Below are positions 55,030 to 64,000 of a stretch of DNA of 64,000 nt, piece by piece (position 1 is the first letter of the stretch; each line of letters starts with the position of its first letter). The position numbers and the translations under genes were made by a program. The stretch comes from Thysanoteuthis rhombus (Eukaryota; Mollusca; Cephalopoda; Oegopsida; Thysanoteuthidae), in contig OY735216.1 of the NCBI GenBank assembly GCA_963457665.1, forward strand, positions 46,421,825-46,485,824. Reading direction: 5' to 3'. The notes beneath the pieces are model-generated. The model was not told the origin of the DNA. It made no database searches and saw only the letters and a list, made by a program, of their open reading frames with translations.

Positions 55030-55420
55030 TCCAGGGTTTTCTTTTTGGTTGGTGAATATTTTCTAACCTCTTCCCGTATAAGCTCCTGGCTGTCCATACG
55101 ATATCTCTACAGGTTCTTAATGAGATTCTATGTTATTTTGCGGAAGCGTTGGCAATAGGTGATGGGAGGAGTGATTACAGTTTGGCGAAGACCTGAGCAA
55201 AATTATCACCCCTACGTCGTAGTTATATATCCACTTAACATAACATCACCAAAAGTTCATGTCTGTCCATATCACCATATCACCAAAAGTTCTCAATGAA
55301 TTTCAATCAAATTTCGTGAAAGCATGGGCAATGGGTCGTGTAAGAAGTGGTTATTAGACTTTAAAAGAAGTCACTCAATTACTCCCCATGAAGTATGCAT
55401 TCTCTGAGAGCTTCCTAACT
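55030..55420 (+). repeat. rep-1 copies
   Basis: TGTCCATACGATATCTCTAC (about 55092) and a second signature near 55262-55330 (TGTCCATATCACC, twice in part, then AAGTTCTCAATGAATTTCAA). CACCCCTACGTCGTAGTTAT and CATTCTCTGAGAGCTTCC blocks as in other copies. Confidence 0.65.
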
Positions 55421-55681
55421 AATTAATGCGCGATAGAGATAGTTCTTCTATGAAAATATGTCGATAACATGTGCGTGGAATGACAGGGAATTAAAGGGAT
55501 TGGCAGGGAAGAAAAGTACTGCTGAGTCAATGGGGCATAGTCTGCACATATTTCAGCTATGTTTCTCTTCGAATAATGTTCCAGACAGTTTTGATTGCAT
55601 ACCACTGTGTTTTATTAGATGTAATTTTGCGTTCTCTGTAACTTGAAACAGTGTTTGCGTTTCTTCAAGTTGTTATAGGCA

Positions 55682-55735
55682 CTGCTACTACTACTACTAT
55701 TATTATTATTATTACTATTATTATTATTATTATTA
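55682..55735. repeat. (CTA)n(TTA)n microsatellite
   Basis: CTA units grading into TTA units. Confidence 0.9.
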
Positions 55736-55739
55736 AAAA

Positions 55740-56075
55740 TAGATATATGATCCAACAGAATGGTTACAAATTGCGTTATATCATACTGAAACTGCCCCGA
55801 CGATGCATTGTTATTACCATTGAGCTGAACAGCAGCCGGTAATGCGAAGACCAGAATTACTCTTCTAACTCCAAATTTTCGTTTTGCTTATTCACGGTCT
55901 ACATCCGCTCTATTTGTTCCTTTCAACGCAACAATCATGCTATAATGAAATGGATATGTGACCCGACAGAATTTTCATAAATTGCATTATATCATGTTGA
56001 AACAGGTATTTGTGACTGATCTCCCATTATTACACGGTGAATCTATCATTAAGCCTAGACAACGTAAATGTATAT
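55740..56075 (-). repeat. SINE-2, two partial copies in tandem
   Basis: TATGATCCAACAGAATGGTT...AAATTGCGTTATATCAT at about 55744 and GTGACCCGACAGAATTTTCAT...AAATTGCATTATATCAT at about 55948 are both the 3' end of SINE-2 read on the minus strand. The first copy continues to a degenerate A-box region (ACCATTGAGCTGAACAGCAG). The second continues to TCTCCCATTATTACACGGTG and ends near 56075. Confidence 0.7.
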
Positions 56076-56205
56076 CATCCCCATCTCCTCTCCAAACTGC
56101 CTTATTTGCAAGATTTTAACATTTTTTTTTACATTTGACGTTTGTCATGAAACGGATGTAAATACAACCAAACTTTCTTGTTTTCCATATTGTCTCTCCT
56201 TCCCT

Positions 56206-56336
<131 letters not shown>

Positions 56337-56428
56337 AGAAAGCTTTACAGCATCAAACTATAAACATTAAAAACCTTTTCAAAAGATTCTTTGTGTCACT
56401 TCGGTCAGTATTTTCCTAATATCTTTCT

Positions 56429-56522
56429 CCCCTGTTTTACATATACTTTGTTCTCATGGTACAAAGTATGAATTGTCTCCTGTCGGGATCATCAGTTTTT
56501 TTACCATGTAACTGTTTCAGAG

Positions 56523-56526
<4 letters not shown>
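56429..56526 (+). repeat. rep-7 copy
   Basis: Pairs with 28013-28112. Its right edge is a TA array (56524-56583). Confidence 0.6.

Positions 56527-56583
<57 letters not shown>
56524..56583. repeat. (TA)n microsatellite
   Basis: About 30 units. Confidence 0.95.
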
Positions 56584-56585
<2 letters not shown>

Positions 56586-57769
56586 TGAATTCAATTGACA
56601 ATATTGTGATAATGTGTGTGTATAAATGCGTGCTTGCGCGCGCTTGTTTGTATATGTTCATCCGGGTTAAAAAAATGATGCAACTTTGGAATGAAAAATA
56701 TACTGTACTGCCACAAAAGAAAAAATAGGTAACACAGATTATCAATAGATTCAGGAGTTATTTAATCCAGACAGCACTAGATAACCCTGTTTTCATTTTG
56801 TGTATTGCGTCTGTCTTGCTAAATATACATACGCTATACTCGGACAACTCATAATAGTTAAAACAATAGATAATTAAAAAAGAAGGTTTTTTAATTTTTT
56901 GTTTTTGTTTTTTGTATGACGAAAAACCCGAGTAATGGCTAAAATTCTCTGAATAACGTGTATTCATTCGAAATATTTCACACATAGCCAAAGCTGTTAA
57001 TAAAAAATATCTTATTGTCTCGGAAAATAAGCAATTTCAATTCCACAAAGGAAATGTGCGTGACACAGCTCCTTTGTTGACGCTGAATAAAATGACCATA
57101 TTTAAACACAATAACGTTCACCAACGTCGGTTCATTCAACATCGCTCCGTTTTAACGTCGTCGAGTAAAAAAGATATGAATGTAGGCTAATATAAAATAT
57201 TGTAGGTGGCCTAGTCTGGTGTAAATGAAGAGCTAGAAGAGTGAACTACACCAATTGTTCCCCTTTTGACTTTGTCGGGCATCGCATTGTGGTACTTGTA
57301 GTTAAACTGCTGATTCAACTATTGGAGTTCAATAAAATTTTCACTACTTATTTAATAAAAGACAAACTTTCTTCCATGTCTTCTTTTCGTAATAAAACTA
57401 CTGTTTGAATCAAGAAGTACTGCAGTGCAATGTGCAATGGACAATTGACTGTTAAGTGATTTTTCTGACTCGACACGAGTTAGTTGCAAAAGTCCTACAC
57501 TACAATAAATTGAATAACCTCTATTTATATACCTGTGTCTATGTCAAAATGGATTTCATTTAATATTGTTTCAGTCGAAGTCTTGGTTTTCAGAGACCCC
57601 ACCATAAAGTTATTGGGGCTAAATGAGTTGGTGTATTCAGATATCAGACACCGGAAGCTTTGTTGCTGTTTCCACTTAAGACACACAACGTACTTGCGCA
57701 GACAAAACACTCCCACACACTTCTTTTTCTGGCTTCTTCGGCATTGATTAAGATGTAGTATCTGTTCCC
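56584..57769. other. AT-rich DNA
   Basis: No gene or repeat recognised. Confidence 0.4.
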
Positions 57770-58095
57770 TGGCATAGACTGAGGTGCCGGTACTGACGCT
57801 TGCCTGCCGAATAGGCCGGAGATGGTGTGTTTCAGAGTCCGAGTGCGCCGGTGCAATGCCTTAGCTAATGAGGTTTTACTGAGGCTGCGCATTGCTACGC
57901 GCATTGGTAACCTTTGGGTTCCCTTTCTATTACTCGGCCAAGCTGGGGGGGGATATGGCACCCTGGGGCAGTGCTGTTCCATTGCTCTCAAAGGAACAGG
58001 TTGGGATTATCCTGACGCTTCCGTGGCGGCGGTTGCTTTGGTTGCTTAGCAAGCTAAGTCGCGTCGGCTGAAGCAATTTTTCGTGGGTTGCTCCT
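57770..58095. other. GC-rich, CpG-containing island
   Basis: Visibly GC-rich relative to its surroundings, with many CpG dinucleotides (GTCCGAGTGCGCCGGTGC, CTGCGCATTGCTACGCGC, TCCGTGGCGGCGG, GTCGCGTCGGC). Opposing open frames of 75-115 residues overlap it, but none shows a recognised domain. It could be an undermethylated regulatory island, a 5' exon, or part of an unrecognised repeat. No promoter elements are clear. Confidence 0.45.
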
Positions 58096-58420
58096 ATTTT
58101 CCCCACGTAAAGCCCCGACCCCATTTTGCTCTGATGGAATAAATAAATCGCACACTCCCTTCTACATCTTTCATTTTTCCTCCTTCCTCCCAACAAATCA
58201 GTTACCTATACACCCGCTCCCAATTTCATTTAATGTTGTTCCCCTTAAAGTTACTTTTTCTAGGAGCCTGACAAAGACGTTAATGGGGGACTTGGTTTGT
58301 CAGTTGATGAACCGTAGTCACCGAAGGTGGTGGATAGTTTAATCCCTTTTTATTTGTGCAGGTATTTGTTTCTTTGTTTATATCTTTGTGTTTTCTAGCG
58401 CTCCTGGCCACACCGTTCTA
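58096..58420. other. unassigned DNA
   Basis: The segment at about 58310-58430 (GGTGGTGGATAGTTTAATCC, TTTATTTGTGCAGGTATTTG, CTGGCCACACCGTTCTATCA) is similar to 61975-62080, so it is probably another dispersed repeat. Confidence 0.45.
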
Positions 58421-58800
58421 TCAATAGACTTGAAAAATCGGTTACAGAAGAAGTGATTAAATTCGGGGATGGAACTAAGGACTTTTACAGTATAACTTCC
58501 CTGCATGGTAGCTATATGTACACACAATATCTTCGAAAGTTCTCAATGAATTTCAATCAGATTTTTTCGAAGGTTAGGCGACGGGGTAAGGGAGAATCGG
58601 TCAAGTTTTGATGTTATCACAGGAAGTTTTCTAATAAAAAGTACTTTTTCATCTCATCCACACATTTATTCATTCACTCATGTTTACTCACACAATATCT
58701 CAAAAATCTTCGAGGAGTTACAAGTAAATTTCGTGGAAGCGTTCACATGGGCTAAGGATGAATTGATTAAATTTTGGGGTGGATCCAGGATATTTCGATC
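58420..58800 (+). repeat. rep-1 copies
   Basis: Rep-1 signature at about 58515 (ACACACAATATCTTCGAAAG) and 58690 (ACACAATATCTCAAAAATCT). Blocks GAGAATCGGTCAAGTTTTG and GATTAAATTTTGGGGTGGATCC follow the respective units. Confidence 0.65.
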
Positions 58801-60250
58801 ATTTGCTTACATAATCCTTCATTTCACTATTAAAAAACCATATTTCATGTTTAACAACATGTAGCATCTATCACAGATTTTGACAAAAAACAACACAAGT
58901 CGATAAAAACGTTCAAATATTCTAACCTCCCAATCTTATCGTAAAGCTCTTTGTGTTATTACCAAGAAGAGAGATCGTAAAAATTTATCAACTCACGAAT
59001 CGGTTAACCATGAAAATTTCACCAAGATAATACGAATGGGCTAATTTCAATGAAATATTCGGTTCTTGTTCAATTTTAATTAATCTTTTTATGAAATGGG
59101 TGTTTTGTGAGTATTTTTTTCCCTTCTAATTTCATGAAATTTCAATAAAATATCTTTTGCTTACCCAAATCTGGAATTTATATAATCATAAGTTCCCAGA
59201 AAAATCAAATCAGATGAAATTTTATTCGATACTGCGGACAATTATTTCAAATTGACCGTGAATTGGGAGATAAGAAATGTAATAAAATTAAAATATTCTC
59301 TATTTGGAGAGTTTTTCGTTGCCCTTTTTTAAAATTAAAATACAGTGAACACTTCTTGGCTTTACAAAAAATTTCTCCAGCAAGTTTTTTTTTTTTGATT
59401 CTGTCATTAAATTGTTCATGTTTGTGTTACGTGCGTGTATCTGAAACTAAAGAATGGTATCAATGTATATAAACTTTTACAAAAATTACCGAGACTTTCC
59501 AAAAAGAATCTTGAATATTTTTTGTTTAATACATAGAATACATTTCATTAAATATGGTCGCGCATGATTAAAAAATGTGAATTACTTCCCCTTGGATCCA
59601 TCAGTAGCGTTGAAAGAACTATTTGATTAGGTGTCGACAATTTTATCATTCATTAAAAAAATTGGAAACAAACATGAGTTGATTGAAGATATGAGACTGG
59701 GTGTGTAAAAACCAGGTTACTTGGCCTTGGAACTGACGTCCTTGGTGAATATATTTTTCAAAAAGTTTCCTTTGAAAAGTAGGCACCATTTTCCCAAGAT
59801 CCAATCGATCAATCATTCAATTAACTATTTTTCTTTGAACCAAATTTCTCTGACGTTACTTCTTTTTTGCAAGAATTTCAAAACTCGACTTGATTTTTTT
59901 GGTGGCAGAACCATCAATTATGGCGGAAATCTTTTTATAAAAAAAAACGCAAACGGAACCTTAGGCTAAGAAATCCATAGTGAGTGCAGAATTTTTTTTT
60001 TTCCTCTTTCGACTAACTTTATGCTCCTTTTCCTGCAATTATAACTAAAAGTGATCCCTCTAAGGAGATATTTGAATGTTTTTAAAACTGTTTAAAAAGT
60101 GCGTGGTAGATGCTAGAATAACTTAATAAAAATAATGTTTCCGATGTCGACTAAATTTCGATACTTTAACGCAATAAAAACAATAGAACATAGATTAATT
60201 TTCATCCATAATTCTGTATGATCCTGGAATGACTGACGCTGGGAGAAAGC
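58801..60250. other. AT-rich DNA
   Basis: About 1.4 kb with no recognised gene or repeat. Confidence 0.4.
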
Positions 60251-60254
60251 CAAA

Positions 60255-60530
60255 CGTTTTTGTTTTTTTTTCAATTCATCACCCCCAACACGGCCTACTA
60301 CTAAACAACATTGGTTGCTTGGCAGTTTCTATTGAGCAACTAACCAGACCTGCTTCTCTTTTTAATCGCCCATCAGCCCTCACGAGGAGGGATCACAAGA
60401 CAGCACAATATATTATGGAAAAGACAGGATTCCGACGCATCATCCATTAGAAAGCAAATATGGCAATGGGCTAGTCATTTTTACGGAATTGCAGACAACC
60501 GCTGGATATCACGACTAACAACGTGGATCC
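60255..60530 (+). repeat. chimeric repeat: rep-2 joined to RTE-A tail, copy 1
   Basis: The rep-2 part is 60255-60370 (CACCCCCAACACGGCCTACT, ACCAGACCTGCTTCTC). From about 60379 the sequence is RTE-A (GAGGGATCACAAGACAGCAC = R.HKTAQ block, then CTAACAACGTGGATCCCC), cut before the GAT tail. The junction matches that of copy 2 at 61370. Confidence 0.65.
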
Positions 60531-60940
60531 CCATCCCATTGTATTTTCTCGCCTTTCTACTTTTCTCGACGGTAGATTTCAGCCGTTATAGTTTAGCGGA
60601 TATCTTTATGTTTCATCTCGTATCCTTTGACATACCCTACTCTTTTATCTCCTCTTCTCTGGCCTATTTACAGTCTTTGTGTAACAATTCAATCTGAGGA
60701 CCTTTCCTCTACCAGCAAATTTCAGTATGACAGAGGGACGGACATGAAATTGTGACAGACGGTCTCGATGTTTATGATAATATAGATTTAGTAGATATTT
60801 AGAGAGTATAGCTAAGCCTGGCACTAGGCCACAATAATAAGTAATCTTCAGTGGACCAAACTTATTAGAAATGGACTGCAAAATTAACTAACTAACCATC
60901 ATGCAGTGAGAGGCACCGAAAATTACGTTATTGTATATTA
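60531..60940. other. unassigned DNA
   Basis: Nothing recognised. Confidence 0.4.
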
Positions 60941-61045
60941 AAAACCGTCAACCAAAACTGTCAACATAAATTTCTTTTATTGCCGGCTGGTCTGCACTGG
61001 TCGTACCAACGGAGCTAAACATTTAGAAATCTAGTCTTTATTATA
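60941..61045 (+). repeat. rep-8 copy
   Basis: Pairs with 12881-12995. Confidence 0.5.
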
Positions 61046-61054
61046 TAAAAAATA

Positions 61055-61663
61055 TTTTTTTACCCCCCCCCCCGCCTCCCCCAAAGCAGGTTTTTAGTTT
61101 ATGCTAAATTGAGCCCTTATTTTGAGCCCAGCTGCATTGACTCTATTTTGTTGTTCAAATCTTTTTGTGATCACTGCCCAACATAAGGTGAGAGAAGTAA
61201 CTTATTCATTGATCATACTTTTTTTTAAATTTTTTTTTTAATCACTCACCCCCCACTCCCCCAACACGGCCTGCTACCAAAAGATTGCGTCACGTGACGA
61301 TTTCTTCCGGGCCATTAACCGGACCTGTTTCTTTTGTTTTTTTGGTTTTTTTTTATCACCTGTCGGTCATCACGTGGAGGGATCACAAGACAGCACAATA
61401 TGTTAGGGAAGAACAAAAGTCTGAGCTGTCATAGAATCCATTAGGAAACTCCGATGGCAATCGGCTGATCACGTTGCGTGCGCTTGACATCACGACTAAC
61501 GACGTGGATCCCCGAATATCTCACGCGAAACGGAAGCCGGCAGATTACAAGATGGCGAGACGAACTGGACAAATTCAGAATGTATTAGTTCTGCGACACC
61601 CTCAATAGAGAGGTCTGGCGAATCTTAGGGAAGATCTATGTCAAGCAACGAACGATGAAAGAC

Positions 61664-61720
<57 letters not shown>
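61055..61720 (+). repeat. chimeric repeat: rep-2 joined to RTE-A tail, copy 2
   Basis: Rep-2 part about 61080-61365 (TGATCACTGCCCAACATAAG, GTAACTTATTCATTGATCAT, CCAACACGGCCTGCTACC, CACGTGACGATTTC, AACCGGACCTGTTTC). RTE-A part from about 61372 (CACGTGGAGGGATCACAAGA) through decayed AIESIRKLRWQ, CTAACGACGTGGATCCCCG, GCGACGAACTGG-like and CGAATCTTAGGGAAGATCTA blocks. It ends in a pure (GAT)n tail at about 61665-61720. No long open frame. Confidence 0.7.
61665..61720. repeat. (GAT)n tail
   Basis: About 18 uninterrupted GAT units at the 3' end of the chimeric repeat. Confidence 0.95.
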
Positions 61721-63915
61721 GTCACCTGCTACCTCGATATCGAAGGTAAATCACCTGAGAGGATTAACGTGGACATAATACTGCAACAGAACGGCCTTTC
61801 CTACAGAATCATTAAAATGTGGACAGCCAGATTACACGATGCGTGATACTATTCATTTTCTCAACAATTGCTGACTCTCAAGTTTCAACTTCCTTAAACA
61901 GAAAATACACAACAGTCATGAACTTGAAAATAGTCTGCGTGGTCATTCAAAGTGTTGTACAACCGTAGCCATCAAAGATGGCGAATAGCTCTATCCTATT
62001 TTTATATGTGCATGAATGTGTTTGTGTTTTTGTTGTGTGTTTAAAGTATACTGGCCATACCGTTTTGTCTACAAACTTGAAACTGGCACCAGTACTCCAC
62101 TAGACCACTTCTAAAAAATGTTTTTATTCTTATTCTTGGGAAGAAAGAAAAACTTTTTTTATGGTGAGTTGAACCCTATGTGAATTTATTTGGAACTGTG
62201 TAACTCATGTCCCTGCACCTTAAGTCAAAAACTTATTAATCACCCTGCGTATGCTTTCCTTCCGTTTTTGCTTTTCTTTTTTTTCTTTTTAGATGTGACC
62301 GTATCTATATTAGACGCAATTCGATCGGTCAGTTGGTTCCACGTATGTTAAAGAACAGAGATAGGAAGGAAAAGGTGTGATGTCATTAAAAGGCATGACG
62401 TCATAAAAGGTGTGATTCATTAAAGTAAAATCTATACCAATCATTTTTTTTACCAGCTGCAGCTGATATCATTATAGGGGAGAAAAAAAAGCCAAAAATC
62501 GCCGAAAGTTGCCATTTATGATTTTTATTGAAAACAGTTTTTGTTGAATATTTCATCATATCGCAATATTTTACCAGTACGAGAATCAATTGAATCATAT
62601 AAAATCTATATACCCTCTTCTTCCTCCTCCTCCTCCCTCAACTCCTGCTACCATAAATGGTTGAAGCATCAGTTAACTTATGGTTCTTGTTGCTAAGTTG
62701 ATGGATTTTCAATTCTTTGCAACACTGTTGCCTTCCTCCTTTTGTTCATTCATCTACTTCTTCTTTCGTACTTTCTTTTTCTTTTCATCCTTGCAGTATT
62801 ATCGAACTCCAGTTCAAGTCTGAGGACACAACCACAAGAACAATCCTCACCTAACTTAAGGAAGTAATCTCTTCACTGTTAGTCTACCACTTCACGTTAG
62901 AACGAAACGATGTATAAAATTAGCATTTCCCTAACACGATTCGGAATCACGACCAACTGATCGGTAGGCAGCTCTCTCATCGACTGAGTCTCACATATCT
63001 ACGAAAATGTATATTACAAATACGCAAGAGTGCACATCATTCAAATAAATACATCTACGCTGAATATTTCAATAATTTGTATGTGTGTGGGGGTGTTGAA
63101 CGGAAATTAAGGATCCATTTTTTCATCATAGTTATGCATCATTATGACTAGAGTCCCTCCCCCACTATTTTTTTCTTAGAATAAATATGATTTGAACCAA
63201 AAAAAAAGTCTGTTTTACTTTTGACTCCTTAAAGGGTGTGGTTCCCTTGAAGAATTATATATAAACATACAAAATTGGGAGATATGTAGATGGGCAGAAA
63301 ATTGGATTCCACTTTGGCATAATAATTACATTGAAAATAGAACCCCCTCTAAACCTTTTGATTTAAAACTTCTTCTGGGTTCATTGAACAGGCTTGCCAA
63401 ATTTGGTTGGGCCTGTGGTTTCGTTGCTTTGAAAACTCAAGGATCCCTTCTATAATGGAAATACACTGGTGGACTCCTATTTCTGCCATTTCATTTTAAA
63501 ACTGATAAATTAAGTGCAATAAAAAAAAAAGTATTCTTATACCTTAAAAAATAATATTCATTTAAAATGGATTGAAATGATTTAGATTCAAATATATGTT
63601 ACAGGTTTGTTTACAATAATTTTGTTCTCAGATAGATGTGCAATGTTGTTTTCCTGATACAAGATTTGCAATACCAGGTTCAGAGGGACATTACTGAGGA
63701 CCTCCGAGCATGATTCGACGAACCTCAGGTTTCAAAAACCACTGGGCGATTCCCATGTCTAGATACTTTTTATAGCGTGACGCACAAACAGCTCTCACTT
63801 ATATATTTAAGGTAATATTTAGAATTTGGGTGTGAAGAGCGTGAACCGTTCTGCGGCTTAAGACTGAGTCATGCTATGACTTAATTGGTCAATTCCTAAT
63901 TATGCAATACTAATA
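61721..63915. other. mostly unassigned AT-rich DNA
   Basis: 61975-62080 resembles 58310-58430 (GATGGCGAATAGCTCTATCC, TTTATATGTGCATGAATGTG, CTGGCCATACCGTTTTGTCT). The rest, including 62080-63915, has no recognised gene, RNA or repeat. Confidence 0.4.
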
Positions 63916-63918
63916 TTC

Positions 63919-64000
63919 GGTCGGTGCAGAAATAATTGTGGTTTTTGATATTCTAAACTTTGATGCTTACTTTTTGAATAAACTGTTATTTAACTATGTT
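63919..64000 (+). mobile_element. mariner left terminus, cut by window end
   Basis: TTCGGTCGGTGCAGAAATAA then TTGTGGTTTTTG matches the cecropia/Hsmar1-type terminal repeat. The following ATTCTAAACTTTGATGCTTA, ATAAACTGTTATTTAACTAT stretch is collinear with 23115-23165 and 13600-13670. The transposase region, if present, lies beyond the window. Confidence 0.75.

Noticed and set aside
57644-57991. 115-residue minus-strand open frame over the GC-rich island
   Set aside because: Composition allows long frames on both strands; no recognised family. Kept as a compositional feature only.

Overview
This window reads as intergenic or intronic DNA from an animal nuclear genome. A coleoid cephalopod (octopus-like) or other mollusc is the best guess. 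It is visibly AT-rich and dense in TA, TG, CT and GAT microsatellites. It is built largely from decayed transposable elements: RTE-type LINE tails ending in (GAT)n, mariner elements with cecropia/Hsmar1-like terminal repeats, a Tc1-like transposase relic, hAT-like small elements, and several tRNA-derived SINEs. I found no convincing host exon, intact protein-coding gene, functional tRNA or rRNA gene, CRISPR array or operon. The longest open frames are low-complexity translations of microsatellites. The host assignment is inference from repeat content, not from a marker gene.

Layout. 0-3 kb: microsatellites, including a CT-rich tract. 4.7-5.0 kb: an unusual tRNA-like plus 5S-rRNA-like composite. 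5.5-7 kb: two RTE-A LINE tails facing each other tail-to-tail, the minus copy being the best preserved LINE here. 7.5 kb: a CCAAT-box dyad. 8-10.5 kb: a cluster of an unnamed dispersed repeat (rep-1). 10.6-16.6 kb: a hAT-like element, tRNA SINEs (including a head-to-head SINE-2 pair), a core-deleted mariner and a Tc1-like relic. 17-24 kb: repeat pairs, a long irregular GT-rich minisatellite, an RTE-B tail and a second core-deleted mariner. 24-31 kb: two SINE-1 copies about 1 kb apart, dense (TA)n/(CT)n/(CA)n arrays and RTE-B fragments. 32-46 kb: inverted rep-5 copies, a G-rich tract, RTE-A copies (one with a twin-priming-like 5' inversion, one nested in another repeat) and two hAT-like elements. 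46-50 kb: SINE-1, long TA arrays, RTE-B fragments and a minisatellite. 53-54 kb: the C-terminal part of a restriction-like-endonuclease LINE. 55-59 kb: more rep-1, SINE-2 and a GC-rich island. 60-62 kb: two copies of a chimera joining rep-2 to an RTE-A tail. 63.9 kb to the end: the left terminus of another mariner, cut by the window.

There is no gene network to describe. The relationships that can be read are between mobile elements: non-autonomous derivatives beside possible autonomous relatives, nested insertions that give relative ages, and inverted pairs that could form double-stranded RNA if transcribed. Names such as RTE-A, RTE-B, SINE-1 to SINE-3 and rep-1 to rep-9 are working labels for this window only. 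Repeat boundaries were set by eye and are good to roughly 10-30 bases unless a terminal repeat is cited.
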